A stretch of DNA of 64,000 bases, taken from NCBI RefSeq assembly GCF_003315205.1, contig NZ_QNRR01000011.1, positions 124,001-188,000 on the forward strand, written 5' to 3'. Below the pieces are notes generated by a model that was given only the letters and a program-made list of their open reading frames with translations, made no database searches and was not told the origin of the DNA. Of this stretch, positions 42,357 to 51,923 are shown in pieces. How positions within the stretch are numbered: position 1 is the stretch's first letter; each line of letters starts with the position of its first letter. Source of the stretch: Roseimicrobium gellanilyticum (GTDB lineage Bacteria > Verrucomicrobiota > Verrucomicrobiia > Verrucomicrobiales > Verrucomicrobiaceae). A program made the translations under genes and the position numbers.

Positions 42357-42779
42357 ATGATGAAGTCCGTCATGAAAGACCTAATCGCATTCAACCACGC
42401 ACTCTCCGACGACAAACGCTGGAGAATCCTGCAACTCATTATGAGTGAGGCACTTTGCGTGTGCGAGATCGCGGACATCATGAAGATGCCCCAGTCATCC
42501 GTCTCAAGTCACGTCCAGGTGATCAAAAAAGCCGACCTGCTGGACAGCGAGCGGCGCGAGAAGTGGATCTACTACCGGGTGCAGAGCAAGCACCGAGCTC
42601 TTCTCAATTCGATTGCCAATTACTTCGGCGTTTCGCCAGAGTCCGAACCGGTGATGCGGGCGGACGCGAAACATGCCGAAAAGCGCCTCGCCAAACGTGA
42701 GGCAAGCTGCTGCCCAAGACCGGAAGAATTAGCCAGTAAAATCCCCATTAAGAAACCAACGAAAGCAGGAAAGCCATGA
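42357..42779 (+). CDS. arsR: ArsR-family repressor 2
   Basis: 140 residues. DDKRWRILQLIMSEALCVCEI with CxC at 34/36, MPQSSVSSHVQVIKKADLLD recognition helix, KWIYYRV wing. An extra C-terminal CC pair (REASCCPRPEE) may bind metal too. Resembles ArsR1 closely in the helix-turn-helix (ALCVCE..AD....PQSSVSSH), suggesting duplication. Overlaps the DUF6428 gene (ATGA) and heads the acr3-arsC operon. ATG at 42372 is an alternative start. Confidence 0.88.
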   Translation: MMKSVMKDLIAFNHALSDDKRWRILQLIMSEALCVCEIADIMKMPQSSVSSHVQVIKKADLLDSERREKWIYYRVQSKHRALLNSIANYFGVSPESEPVMRADAKHAEKRLAKREASCCPRPEELASKIPIKKPTKAGKP

Positions 42780-43249
42780 ACCTACACGAACTGAAGACAC
42801 TCCTTCGCGACAATGCCGGAAAACATTTCCGCCTCAAGCTGCCCGACGGCGATCCTGTGCCGGTTTCATTTCACGTAACTGAGGTGGGCCGCGTTCAGAA
42901 AACCTTCATTGACTGCGGAGGTAAATTCCGCGAGTCAGTTGCCTGCCAGCTTCAGATCTGGGTAGGCGAAGATGTTGAGCATCGCATCGAAGCGCAAAAG
43001 GCGGCCGCTATCCTTGAGAAGGCCAAAACATTCCTTCCTGACGAGACTATTCCCGTCGAGATCGAGTATGAGAAAGACGTCATCTCGCAATACACCATTG
43101 AAGGGTCTGAAAGTCACGCTGACTCCCTAGTGCTGACTCTGGCGCCCAAGCATACGCAGTGCCTTGCGATGGAACTTTGCGGCGTACCCGACAAGTCCAA
43201 GAAGGAGGAGGCAGCTTGTTGCACGCCGAGCAGCGGATGCTGCGCATGA
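42776..43249 (+). CDS. DUF6428-like protein of the ars operon
   Basis: 157 residues. [20 protein letters not shown] followed by [20 protein letters not shown], and the C-terminal tail [11 protein letters not shown] with four cysteines. Proteins of this shape (DUF6428) are repeatedly found between arsR and acr3. The cysteine tail suggests arsenite or metal binding, perhaps delivery to Acr3; this is inference. Translationally coupled to arsR2. Confidence 0.7.
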   Translation: MNLHELKTLLRDNAGKHFRLKLPDGDPVPVSFHVTEVGRVQKTFIDCGGKFRESVACQLQIWVGEDVEHRIEAQKAAAILEKAKTFLPDETIPVEIEYEKDVISQYTIEGSESHADSLVLTLAPKHTQCLAMELCGVPDKSKKEEAACCTPSSGCCA

Positions 43250-43271
43250 ACCGAACCCCGGAGAATCACAA

Positions 43272-44372
43272 ATGACGCCGAAGCAGCCATCCGCCATTGC
43301 GCAGGAAGCAAGTGTAGCACGAAACATGTCCTTCATGGACCGTTATCTGACGGTCTGGATCTTTGCTGCGATGGCGCTCGGCGTCCTGCTTGGAAGTTTC
43401 GTGATCAAAGACCCGGCAGCTCTTTTCGCGCCGCTTACAATCGGGACAACCAATCTTCCCATTGCTATCGGCCTCATCCTCATGATGTATCCGCCCCTTG
43501 CCAAGGTACGGTACAGGGAACTTCCCAAGGTCTTTGCGAACCCCAAAATTCTCGGACTCTCACTTGTCCAGAACTGGGTGATCGGGCCCGTGCTCATGTG
43601 GATCCTCGCAGTCACGCTGCTTCGTGATCATCCTGACTACATGGTCGGGCTGATTCTTGTGGGACTGGCCAGGTGCATTGCGATGGTACTGGTATGGAAT
43701 GAACTGGCTGAAGGCAGCAACGAATATGCCGCCGGTCTGGTCGCTCTTAACAGCATTGCCCAGATACTCTTCTACAGCGCCTACGCGTGGCTCTTCATCA
43801 CTGTGTTGCCGCAGTATGTGGGTCTCAAAGGCGTAGTCGTCCAGGTGCCCATGAGCGAGATCTTCTGGAGTGTCATGATTTATCTTGGCATTCCGTTCGC
43901 TGCTGGTGCCCTAAGCAGAATTTTCCTCGTGAGATGGAAGGGGGAGGATTGGTACGAGAAGACCTTCATCCCCCGTATTTCGCCGATGACGTTGGTAGCC
44001 CTTCTCTTTACCATTGTCGTGATGTTCACCTTCAAAGGCGATGCGATCCTTCGGCTGCCAATGGATGTCCTCAGGATCGCCATCCCGCTCGTCATCTATT
44101 TTGTGGTGATGTTCATTGTAAGTTTTGTAATGTCCGCAAGGCTTGGCGCAGACTATCCACGTACGGCCAGCGTCGCATTTACCTCAGCCGGTAACAATTT
44201 TGAACTGGCCATCGCAGTTGCGATCGCCGTGTTCGGTCTTGAATCAAGTGTAGCCTTTGCAGCTGTCGTCGGGCCGCTCATTGAGGTTCCCGCGCTCATC
44301 GGCCTTGTGCATGTTGCTTTCTGGCTTCGCTCCAGGTTCTTTCGTCCAACAATTTCAAAGGTAGTGTCATGA
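43272..44372 (+). CDS. acr3: Acr3 arsenite efflux permease
   Basis: 366 residues from ATG 43272 (GGAGAAT before it; longer starts lie inside DUF6428). Ten-TM BART-type carrier: [38 protein letters not shown], and [20 protein letters not shown] with the essential Cys of Acr3. [17 protein letters not shown] closes the last helix. Exports As(OH)3 produced by ArsC. Overlaps arsC by ATGA. Confidence 0.92.
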   Translation: MTPKQPSAIAQEASVARNMSFMDRYLTVWIFAAMALGVLLGSFVIKDPAALFAPLTIGTTNLPIAIGLILMMYPPLAKVRYRELPKVFANPKILGLSLVQNWVIGPVLMWILAVTLLRDHPDYMVGLILVGLARCIAMVLVWNELAEGSNEYAAGLVALNSIAQILFYSAYAWLFITVLPQYVGLKGVVVQVPMSEIFWSVMIYLGIPFAAGALSRIFLVRWKGEDWYEKTFIPRISPMTLVALLFTIVVMFTFKGDAILRLPMDVLRIAIPLVIYFVVMFIVSFVMSARLGADYPRTASVAFTSAGNNFELAIAVAIAVFGLESSVAFAAVVGPLIEVPALIGLVHVAFWLRSRFFRPTISKVVS

Positions 44373-44812
44373 CAAAACCCCTCATTCTAATTCTCTGTAC
44401 CGGAAACAGCTGCAGGTCGCAGATAGCAGAGGCCATCCTTCGAGCCGCGCTCGGTTCAGAATTCCGCGTGGCGAGTGCTGGCTCAAAGCCCGCGGGCCAT
44501 GTGCATCCACTGGCAATTCGCGTGATGGCCGAAGCCGGCGTCGACATCTCGAAGCAGCATTCAAAGCATCTTGATGAATTCCTAGGTTCGCCGGTGGAGA
44601 CCGTGATTACGGTCTGCGGCAAGGCCGACCAAGTCTGTCCGATGTTCCCCGGACAGTGCAACCGCCATCATTTCCCTTTTGACGATCCAGCCGACGCCAC
44701 CGGCACTGAGGAACAACAGCTGGAAGTGTTCAGGAAAGTGCGAGATGAGATCACTGAGGTCTTTGGCGCCTATGCTGCCGGAAGACGAGATGAATCTGCA
44801 CTTCACGTTTAG
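44369..44812 (+). CDS. arsC: Thioredoxin-coupled arsenate reductase
   Basis: 147 residues, low-molecular-weight phosphatase fold. P-loop CTGNSCR (Cys10, Cys15, Arg16) and the redox pair VCGKADQVC (Cys83, Cys90) match the Cys10/82/89 arrangement of the Staphylococcus-type enzyme. [15 protein letters not shown] supplies the catalytic Asp. It reduces arsenate to arsenite with thioredoxin, for Acr3. Last gene of its operon. Confidence 0.93.
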   Translation: MTKPLILILCTGNSCRSQIAEAILRAALGSEFRVASAGSKPAGHVHPLAIRVMAEAGVDISKQHSKHLDEFLGSPVETVITVCGKADQVCPMFPGQCNRHHFPFDDPADATGTEEQQLEVFRKVRDEITEVFGAYAAGRRDESALHV

Positions 44813-44897
44813 CCGCGCCAGCTTAAAGTGCCGAAGTTGAGTCGTTTACGCAAATGTGACGAAAACGCCAGTTTTTGCCTGCCCGATCCCGCATGAA

Positions 44898-44917
44898 GGG
44901 TATTCTTACCGATACCC
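44898..44917 (+). promoter_or_regulatory. arsR3 operator
   Basis: GGGTAT (44898-44903) and ATACCC (44912-44917) form an inverted repeat 6 nt upstream of arsR3. The minus strand reads GGGTATCGGTA, shared with motifs upstream of both pstS genes and, in part, of arsR1. Confidence 0.5.
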
Positions 44918-44923
44918 CGAGAA

Positions 44924-45349
44924 ATGAGGCGCGCTGAATCTTCCGAGAACCTGACTGAACAGGACCTGGTCCACGTATACGAGTGCTTTTGCGACTTGAG
45001 TCGTCTGAGGATCCTCAACCTACTGATGGCCTCCCCGCTTTGCGTCTGCCATTTGGAGCAGATCATCGGGCCCCCACAAGCCAAGATCTCACGGCATCTG
45101 GCCTACCTCAAGAGCCACAGGATGGTCACGACACAGCGGTACCAGAACTGGAGTATCTACCGGATTGAAGCCAGACACTCTGACCTGATGCAGATGCAAT
45201 TGAAGTGCCTTCAGGATTGCACAAATGAACTGAAAGTCTTCAAGTCTGATCTCGCCCTACTCAAGGGAATGAAGGCAGATGTCGGATGGATTGCCAAATT
45301 CGTGGACGGCAAACCGTTCAAGGTCCCCGCAAAAGGCGGGTGCTCCTGA
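44924..45349 (+). CDS. arsR: ArsR-family repressor 3
   Basis: 141 residues. HTH with CDLSRLRILNLLMASPLCVC (CxC at 40/42), PPQAKISRHLAYLKSHRMV and NWSIYRIEA wing. Further cysteines at 21 and 23 and a C-terminal GGCS. More divergent than ArsR1 and ArsR2. A monocistronic gene between arsC and the phosphate genes. Its operator motif recurs at pstS promoters, so it may link arsenic to phosphate uptake. Confidence 0.85.
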   Translation: MRRAESSENLTEQDLVHVYECFCDLSRLRILNLLMASPLCVCHLEQIIGPPQAKISRHLAYLKSHRMVTTQRYQNWSIYRIEARHSDLMQMQLKCLQDCTNELKVFKSDLALLKGMKADVGWIAKFVDGKPFKVPAKGGCS

Positions 45350-45364
45350 GTCGAGAAATGCTAA

Positions 45365-45387
45365 CGGCGCAGGTACTCCCTGCGCCG
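45365..45387 (+). terminator. Terminator after arsR3
   Basis: CGGCGCAGG (45365-45373) pairs with CCTGCGCCG (45379-45387); CTCGCATTTT follows. The convergent porin gene ends at 45451. Confidence 0.7.
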
Positions 45388-45450
45388 CTCGCATTTTGGC
45401 TTATACCTCCCAGTCAATACCCCATATCGGCCGGGAAACCTTTCTGCTGA

Positions 45451-46635
45451 TTACCAGCTGATACGCAGGCCGGCAGTGACACCCCAGCCATCATACTCGC
45501 CGCCGTCACCTGCCGAGTCGTCCAGGGTAGTGTACTGGACGCCGCCCTGCAGCTTCAGCTTGTGGCCGTAGATGTAGTAGTTCAGACCCGCGTAGATCTC
45601 GTTGTACTCATCACCACGGCCCGAGACGATCGTATTTTCATAACGGGCAAGACGGATGCCGTTGTCGCCATCGCTGTTGATGTAGGTGTAGCGAAGCACG
45701 CCCTGGAATGTCTTCGATTCGTTGAGATAGACACTCGGCATCACTTGGAGACCGAAGAGATCGGGCTGACCGAGGTAGCCTTTGGAAGCCACAAGGTCAG
45801 AGGCGAAGCCAAAACGGCCTTCTTCCATCTGGAAATTGAGGGAGCCAACCATTTCGTGATTGCGGGTGAAAGCCGAGGGTGTTCCCCTCGCGTTCCCCGG
45901 ATCTTCGTCCTGATAGATGAAATCAGCACGCACCACCGCCTTGTCGACCCCGAGTGTCTCAGCAAGATTGTAACCGATGCTGACGAGGCCGAAGCTGCCG
46001 GCATTGAACTCACCAAATTCCGGGCTGGCTTGGCCTGAGCTGAAGTAGCCGATGTTGTAAATCCACTTGCCGACTTCACCGCTGATACTGACACCCGGCA
46101 TATATTCCTCCGGGAACCAGAAGTTGTTGGCGATGTTGCTGCGGTCAATCGTGATGAGCTGCGTCGAGGAGGTCGAGCCGTCGAGCGTGAATTTTGCTCC
46201 GTGCTTGCCAACCGTAAGATTGAACTCCTTGGAGGGTGACCACTTGATATAGGCATCGGTCAGCTTGTTGTAGACCGGGTCATGATCCTGCAGGTCGAGG
46301 TCCACTTCACCGTGAATGGTGAGCGTCTCAAACATTTTGGCTTTGAGGCCAATACGTGAGCGGCGGTTGATCCAGTCGTCGTCGTTTCCCTGGTCGGCAT
46401 CGAAATAGTAGTAGTCATTCTGCTGACGACCCACGATGGCCAATTCCTGAAGGACCGGGTTCTCCTTGTCCTTGTAGATGACGGCGAGTCCCCAGATCTT
46501 GTCGAAGATGCTCTTTTCTTTCTCTGGAGTGGCCGTTGTTGTGATGGATTTGCCTGATACTGACGGGGTTTCACCTGCGACGAGGCTGGATGAAAGCCCA
46601 CCCACCAGCAAAATCAGCGGGAGTGCATGTTTCAT
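45451..46635 (-). CDS. Phosphate-selective porin (OprP/OprO family)
   Basis: 394 residues: signal peptide (HALPLILLVGGLSSSLVAG), then a long beta-rich protein with alternating strands (NDYYYFDADQGNDDDWINRR, IHGEVDLDLQDHDPVYNKLT, AYIKWSPSKEFNLTVGKHG). It ends in a strand with terminal aromatic residue (GVTAGLRISW) as outer-membrane beta-barrels do. Residue patterns match OprP/O porins, which pass phosphate (and arsenate). Divergent from pstS1, with a Pho-box-like repeat (46752-46769) oriented toward this gene. Confidence 0.8.
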   Translation of the reverse strand: MKHALPLILLVGGLSSSLVAGETPSVSGKSITTTATPEKEKSIFDKIWGLAVIYKDKENPVLQELAIVGRQQNDYYYFDADQGNDDDWINRRSRIGLKAKMFETLTIHGEVDLDLQDHDPVYNKLTDAYIKWSPSKEFNLTVGKHGAKFTLDGSTSSTQLITIDRSNIANNFWFPEEYMPGVSISGEVGKWIYNIGYFSSGQASPEFGEFNAGSFGLVSIGYNLAETLGVDKAVVRADFIYQDEDPGNARGTPSAFTRNHEMVGSLNFQMEEGRFGFASDLVASKGYLGQPDLFGLQVMPSVYLNESKTFQGVLRYTYINSDGDNGIRLARYENTIVSGRGDEYNEIYAGLNYYIYGHKLKLQGGVQYTTLDDSAGDGGEYDGWGVTAGLRISW

Positions 46636-46751
46636 ATTTTAGGCGGTTGATGTGTTTGAAGCGCCCATCGAGTTTTCCCGGTAGAATCTTCTCCGGCTCC
46701 ATAGGGTGTGCCGAGGCTAGCAACATGCATGTATACGTCTAAGCGTGTTTA

Positions 46752-46769
46752 GTGACAGATTTGTGACAT
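46752..46769 (-). promoter_or_regulatory. Pho-box-like repeat
   Basis: On the minus strand ATGTCACAAATCTGTCAC, two TGTCAC half-sites 11 nt apart, close to the PhoB box CTGTCATAAATCTGTCAC. It lies in the 237-nt porin/pstS1 divergent region and faces the porin gene. Confidence 0.6.
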
Positions 46770-46770
46770 T

Positions 46771-46792
46771 ATATGGGTAGCCGTATATACGG
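46771..46792 (+). promoter_or_regulatory. pstS1 promoter motif shared with arsR3/pstS2
   Basis: Contains GGGTAGCCGTA (46775-46785) followed by TATACGG; CCGTATATACGG is a perfect palindrome. Compare GGGTATCCGTA before pstS2 (54553-54563) and GGGTATCGGTA before arsR3. Located about 80 nt before the pstS1 ATG. Confidence 0.45.
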
Positions 46793-46872
46793 CTTCTCGC
46801 ATGGTGGATCTGAAGCCTGCTGACGACGTTCTGGTGGGCCGAACAAACACAAAGCCAACAATCCACACAAAC

Positions 46873-47826
46873 ATGAAGATCCTTCCTGTCACCCTAGCCC
46901 TTGCCGCTCTTTGCGGTGTGGCCAGCGCTGAGAAGCCAAAAGTCGACCCGGCGATCGGCGAGTACAAGCAGGTCTCCGGCGTTACCGGCAACCTCAACTC
47001 CATTGGATCCGATACACTCAACAACCTGATGACATTGTGGGCAGAAGGCTTCAAGGCCCTCTATCCGAATGTGAACATCCAGATTGAGGGTAAAGGTTCT
47101 GCAACCGCTCCTCCCGCGCTCATCGAAGGTACGGCCCAGATCGGCCCCATGAGCCGCCCCATGAAAAGCGAAGAACTGGATGCCTTCGAGAAGAAGTACG
47201 GTTACAAGCCAGTCGAAATCAAGGTCGCGGTCGACGCCTTGGCTGTGTTCGTTCACAAGGACAACCCTATCAAGGGCCTCACCATGCAGCAGGTCGACAG
47301 CATCTTTTCCTCCACCCGGAAGGCTGGCGGCCAAGACATCACGACCTGGGACAAGGTTGGCCTCAAGGACTGGTCGGGCCGGGCACTTAGCCTCTATGGC
47401 CGCAACAGCGCATCGGGCACCTATGGCTTCTTCAAGGAGCATGCCCTCGCCAAAGGCGACTTCAAGAGCACAGTGAAAGAACAGCCTGGTTCATCCGCGG
47501 TGGTCCAAGGAATTTCTGGTGACCAGTTCGGCATTGGCTATTCCGGCATTGGCTACATCACTTCCGGGGTCCGTGCTGTGCCGCTTGGCAAAGAAGAGGG
47601 ACAATATGCTGAAGCCACCTACGAGAACTGCCTCGATGGCAGCTTCCCGCTTGCCCGCTTCCTCTATATCTATATCAACGTGAAGCCCGGCACTTCCCCT
47701 GACAAGCTGACCAGCGAATTCATCAAATTCATTGTGTCGAAGGCCGGACAGGAAGTGGTCGTGAAGGATGGCTACTTCCCAATCCCTCCGGAAGTCTCGA
47801 AGGAAGTCTTGGAACAGGTCAAGTAA
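46873..47826 (+). CDS. pstS: Phosphate-binding periplasmic protein PstS (copy 1)
   Basis: 317 residues from ATG 46873 (signal peptide KILPVTLALAALCGVASA). Phosphate-binding features: LNSIGSDTLNNLMTLWAEGF, IQIEGKGSATAPPALIEG, MSRPMKSEEL, NPIKGLTMQQVDSIFSSTRK, YGRNSASGTYGFFKEH and QFGIGYSGIGY. Heads pstS-pstC-pstA-pstB-pstB-phoU, with a hairpin after it that favours higher PstS levels. Confidence 0.9.
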   Translation: MKILPVTLALAALCGVASAEKPKVDPAIGEYKQVSGVTGNLNSIGSDTLNNLMTLWAEGFKALYPNVNIQIEGKGSATAPPALIEGTAQIGPMSRPMKSEELDAFEKKYGYKPVEIKVAVDALAVFVHKDNPIKGLTMQQVDSIFSSTRKAGGQDITTWDKVGLKDWSGRALSLYGRNSASGTYGFFKEHALAKGDFKSTVKEQPGSSAVVQGISGDQFGIGYSGIGYITSGVRAVPLGKEEGQYAEATYENCLDGSFPLARFLYIYINVKPGTSPDKLTSEFIKFIVSKAGQEVVVKDGYFPIPPEVSKEVLEQVK

Positions 47827-47855
47827 CCACTTCCAAAGCGCCAAACCCTAAGATG

Positions 47856-47883
47856 GGGTGAGCCCGCGATAACGGGCTCGCCC
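47856..47883 (+). terminator. Intercistronic hairpin pstS1-pstC
   Basis: GGGTGAGCCCG (47856-47866) pairs with CGGGCTCGCCC (47873-47883), one G-U pair. With no T-tract, it probably attenuates transcription into pstC or stabilises the pstS message rather than ending it fully. Confidence 0.6.
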
Positions 47884-47904
47884 TTCCAGCCTCAGGCTTC
47901 GAAC

Positions 47905-50220
47905 ATGCCAGACCGCCAACCCACCCAACCGCGCCCCGTGCCAGCGCGGTTCCTTGCGTCGAAAGGCACCATCCTATTGGACCGCCTGATGACGCGTGCC
48001 ATCCAGTTTGGTGGACTCGGCATCATCGTTGCCGTGTTTGGGATCTTCGTATTCATTCTGATGGAGATTCTTCCCCTCTTCGGTGGGGCCAAGGCACATG
48101 AGGACAAGTCATTTTCCCTTGGGATCGTAGGGCAGGGTGTGCTTGGCGTGGATGAGTGGGCGCAGAAGCCATTCTTCTACGACGGCAATGCTGTGCGCTT
48201 TGCCGACCTCTCCACAGAAGACAGCAAAGTAGAGGAACAGCTTCCAGTTTTTCCCGAGGGTGCGAAACCAATCTGTTGGACCCTCGACAACAAATCAAAC
48301 CGCGTAACTGTTGGGACCAAGGATGGCCGCATTGGCTCATTCAAAGTTCAGTACGCCAGTAAACTAGCATCAGTTGCCGGGGAAAAGTCCAGTGTCAGCG
48401 CAAACCTCAAAATGGACGAATTCCATCCAATAGGCATTGCAGGCAAGCCCCTCAGCGCGGTGTCATTCGGAGATGGCGGCGCTGCAAAAATTATGGCGGC
48501 AATACAGAATGTCGACGGCACACCGCAAGTACATGCCCAATGCATTGCAGAAAAGCGCGGCTTGATGGGCGCAGGCAAGCCTACAGTGGTGGGCAGGTTT
48601 GACCTCACTCCACACCTCAAATCGAAACCAACGCTGATTCTGGCGTCCGCTGTGGGTGATAACCTCCTCGTGAGTGACGATCAGGGCCGACTCTACTATT
48701 TCTTCTTCACGAACGGGACAAAGATGGAACTGAGGCAGGAGTTTCAGCCGTTCTCCGACCTTAAAGACACGCGCATCAGCAGCATGGGCTACGTCTTCGG
48801 TGACGTTTCTATTGTAGCCACAAGCATGGATGGGCACCAGCAGGTCTGGAGTCTCTACAATCAGATCACGGAAAAGGACGGCCAGTCACTCCATGTCAGG
48901 CTCTATGGCAAGATCAAAGAAATGCCAGAGCTGAACGGCGCTGCCGAACTATTTGCCAGCAGCCAGCGCAACAAAACCTTCATGGTGGCGCAGGGGAAGA
49001 ATGTTTCCGTGCGACACAGCACGTCGGGCACGGTTCGCTGGGAGAAGGAGCTCCCTTTCACACTCGCCCGCGCAGTGATCGACGGCAAAGGAGAGCATCT
49101 CCTCTTTCTCGATACCTCAGGAAACCTCCACCGCTATGGCTACCACGACCCCCATCCCGAATCAGGCTGGAGAGCGTTTTTCGGGAAGATCTGGTATGAA
49201 GGCGCAGACAAGCCCGAATACACATGGCAATCCACCAGCGGAACTGATGACTTCGAACCGAAGCTGTCATTGGTTCCTCTAATTGTTGGCTCATTGAAGG
49301 GAACTCTTTACGCGCTGCTCTTCGCTGTTCCCATCGCACTGCTTGCCGCAGTTTACAGCGCCAACTTTCTTCCCCAGGAGGTGAAATCGGTAGTGAAGCC
49401 CGCCATGGAAATCATGGCTTCACTTCCTTCCGTAGTGCTCGGCTTTCTCGCAGGACTTTGGCTTGCGCCAATCATCGAGGACAAGGTTCCGTCGCTCCTC
49501 CTCACCTTTATTGCTCTTCCCCTCGGCGTAATGGCGCTTGGATGGGCATTTACAAAATTGCCGGTCACCCTCCGCTCTAGAGTTCCAGCAGGGAGTGAAT
49601 ACTGGCTTCTGGTGCTTCCCATCCTCCTCATCATTGCTGCAGCATGGACTCTCGGTCCCTGGGTGGAAAGCTGGGCCTTTGTGGTGCATCAACCTGGAGG
49701 CGGAAGCGTTGCCGACTTCCGCCTGTGGTGGCCACAGGTTACCGGAACGCCGTTTGACCAACGCAATTCGCTCGTGGTCGGATTCATGATGGGATTTGCA
49801 GTGATCCCCATCATCTTCACCATCACTGAAGATGCTCTCAGCAATGTCCCTCCCCAGCTTAAAGCGGCATCGCTCGCGCTTGGGGCAACCCGCTGGCAGA
49901 TGGTGCGCTCCATCGTCATCCCAGTTGCTTCCGCCGGGATATTCTCTGCGCTAATGATCGGCTTCGGACGCGCTGTTGGTGAAACCATGATCGTCGTGAT
50001 GGCAACAGGGAACACTCCCATCATGGACCTCAACATCTTCTCCGGCATGCGCACGCTTTCGGCAAATATTGCCGTTGAGCTCCCCGAAGCGCCTGTCCAT
50101 TCCACTCACTACCGCACGCTGTTCCTTGGCGCCATGGCGCTCTTCATAATGACCTTCGCCCTTAATACCGTGGCCGAAGTGATGCGCTTCCGCCTTCGCG
50201 AGAGGTTCAAGATAGTTTGA
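47905..50220 (+). CDS. pstC: PstC permease with very large periplasmic domain
   Basis: 771 residues, about twice a typical PstC. One N-terminal TM (about 33-58) is followed by about 380 periplasmic residues with repeated beta-blade-like segments (VDGTPQVHAQC, LLVSDDQGRLYYFF, LLFLDTSGNLHRYGYHDPHP), suggesting a propeller-like fold. The permease domain follows from about 445 with the EAA loop LKAASLALGATRWQMVRSIV and RAVGETMIVVMATGNTP. Forms the phosphate channel with PstA. Enlarged PstC proteins are known in other bacteria; the domain's role is unclear. Confidence 0.85.
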   Translation: MPDRQPTQPRPVPARFLASKGTILLDRLMTRAIQFGGLGIIVAVFGIFVFILMEILPLFGGAKAHEDKSFSLGIVGQGVLGVDEWAQKPFFYDGNAVRFADLSTEDSKVEEQLPVFPEGAKPICWTLDNKSNRVTVGTKDGRIGSFKVQYASKLASVAGEKSSVSANLKMDEFHPIGIAGKPLSAVSFGDGGAAKIMAAIQNVDGTPQVHAQCIAEKRGLMGAGKPTVVGRFDLTPHLKSKPTLILASAVGDNLLVSDDQGRLYYFFFTNGTKMELRQEFQPFSDLKDTRISSMGYVFGDVSIVATSMDGHQQVWSLYNQITEKDGQSLHVRLYGKIKEMPELNGAAELFASSQRNKTFMVAQGKNVSVRHSTSGTVRWEKELPFTLARAVIDGKGEHLLFLDTSGNLHRYGYHDPHPESGWRAFFGKIWYEGADKPEYTWQSTSGTDDFEPKLSLVPLIVGSLKGTLYALLFAVPIALLAAVYSANFLPQEVKSVVKPAMEIMASLPSVVLGFLAGLWLAPIIEDKVPSLLLTFIALPLGVMALGWAFTKLPVTLRSRVPAGSEYWLLVLPILLIIAAAWTLGPWVESWAFVVHQPGGGSVADFRLWWPQVTGTPFDQRNSLVVGFMMGFAVIPIIFTITEDALSNVPPQLKAASLALGATRWQMVRSIVIPVASAGIFSALMIGFGRAVGETMIVVMATGNTPIMDLNIFSGMRTLSANIAVELPEAPVHSTHYRTLFLGAMALFIMTFALNTVAEVMRFRLRERFKIV

Positions 50221-50249
50221 GGCGCTACTTACTCCAAATCTCCCTGCAA

Positions 50250-51923
50250 ATGCACGATATCGCAAAATCACGCTACGGCGTTCCCGGAGCGAGAATCTCC
50301 AACTCCCAGCTTGGCGAATCGAAGGTCTGGCTCTCAGCTTTGGGCCTGGCCCTCGGCATCCTGATGGTGACAGGACTGCTTCTGCTCATCTTGATACAAG
50401 GACTTGTCGTATTCTGGCCACGCGAAGTTGTGCAGGTCACCCTCCGTACCTCAGAGGGAAAGACGGAAACCACTGCCGGTGAGATCCGGAAAGTGCAGCA
50501 CCGCAAAGATGTCGGCAAAGGCGGAAAGGAGGTAGAAGAATGGCTCCTTTTCACCGGAAACAAAGATGTTACCGGTAATGGCTTCCGCTACCTCGATGTC
50601 CAGAACATCAGCGAACAGACCAAGCCTGCGGACCTCATCATCGCTGAGCGAATGGAATATGGCGACGCGATCTTCCGAGCCGTATCGCTCAAACTCAGCG
50701 ACGGAACGGTTGTTCCAAATGACGATGCTCGGCTCCTAGCAGAACTTGACCGCCTCGTTGGGGAAGCGAACAAGCGAAGAAAAGAAATCACCAAGATTGA
50801 GAAGGGGAAGATCGGTAAAATCAACACCCAGCTTGCCAAGCTTGATCTCGAGGAAAAGGAACTAAAGGCGGAATCAAGCCGGACAGAGGAACGCCTTGGG
50901 CACATCGCCCAGAAGCGAACCGCACTTCAATCCGAATATCAGAAGCTCGCCGCCGAGGCGCAAGCACTCCGGAAACAGCAGCAGGAGAATGTTCTGACCT
51001 ACAGGACTCCAGAGGGAACTGAGAAGAATCAGAATGTAGGTGATATCGTCAGTTACTACCGTCCAAATGCATTGGGATTCGGCGGAAAAATCGGCTGGTT
51101 CATTCACGGAATCTGGGACTTCATCTGGAGCGAGCCCCGCGAAGCAAACACGGAAGGCGGCATCTTTCCCGCGATCTTCGGAACCTTCGTGATGACAATT
51201 CTAATGAGCGCCCTGGTCACCCCGCTTGGTGTTGTCGCTGCGATCTACCTGCGCGAATATGCCAAGCAAGGGATGCTCGTGCAGTGCGTCCGCATCTCGG
51301 TAAACAATCTGGCCGGAGTACCTTCTATCGTCTTCGGTGTCTTCGGTCTCGGCTTCTTCGTCTACTTCCTCGGCGCATCAATTGACCAGCTTTTCTTCAG
51401 CAGTTCACTGCCAACCCCTACATTCGGGACTGGAGGTATCCTTTGGGCATCTTTCACTCTGGCGCTGCTTACGCTTCCCGTTGTGATCGTGGCAACCGAA
51501 GAGGCGCTTGTCGCCGTGCCTCGGGGCGTTCGCGAAGCCGGCCTCGCGTGTGGTGCATCGAAGTGGCAGATGATTCAGCGAGTCGTGCTTCCAAGTGCGC
51601 TTCCTGGGATCCTAACCGGCGTCATCCTCTCCATGGCAAGAGGAGCAGGCGAGGTAGCGCCCCTCATGCTGGTCGGAGTGGTAAAACTCGCGCCGTCGCT
51701 ACCGCTTGATCTGACCGCGCCATTCATTCATGCGGAGCGGAAGTTCATGCATCTGGGCTTTCACATCTACGACTTGGGATTCCAGTCTCCGGATTCCGAA
51801 GCAGCCAAACCCATGGTTTTTGCCACCACGCTTTTGCTCATCACGCTCGTCGTTGTCATGAATGTCGCGGCCATCCGTATCCGCACCAAACTGCGCAAAA
51901 AGTATGCAGCCAGCACCTTCTGA
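50250..51923 (+). CDS. pstA: PstA permease with coiled-coil periplasmic insertion
   Basis: 557 residues from ATG 50250; the in-frame TTG at 50217 inside pstC is less likely. After the first TM (about 25-50) an insertion of roughly 230 residues carries a long heptad coiled coil (GEANKRRKEITKIEKGKIGK ... LEEKELKAESSRTEERLGH ... QKLAAEAQALRKQQ). The permease core is at about 290-557, with the EAA loop REAGLACGASKWQMIQRVVL. Pairs with the similarly enlarged PstC; their insertions may meet in the periplasm. Confidence 0.85.
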   Translation: MHDIAKSRYGVPGARISNSQLGESKVWLSALGLALGILMVTGLLLLILIQGLVVFWPREVVQVTLRTSEGKTETTAGEIRKVQHRKDVGKGGKEVEEWLLFTGNKDVTGNGFRYLDVQNISEQTKPADLIIAERMEYGDAIFRAVSLKLSDGTVVPNDDARLLAELDRLVGEANKRRKEITKIEKGKIGKINTQLAKLDLEEKELKAESSRTEERLGHIAQKRTALQSEYQKLAAEAQALRKQQQENVLTYRTPEGTEKNQNVGDIVSYYRPNALGFGGKIGWFIHGIWDFIWSEPREANTEGGIFPAIFGTFVMTILMSALVTPLGVVAAIYLREYAKQGMLVQCVRISVNNLAGVPSIVFGVFGLGFFVYFLGASIDQLFFSSSLPTPTFGTGGILWASFTLALLTLPVVIVATEEALVAVPRGVREAGLACGASKWQMIQRVVLPSALPGILTGVILSMARGAGEVAPLMLVGVVKLAPSLPLDLTAPFIHAERKFMHLGFHIYDLGFQSPDSEAAKPMVFATTLLLITLVVVMNVAAIRIRTKLRKKYAASTF

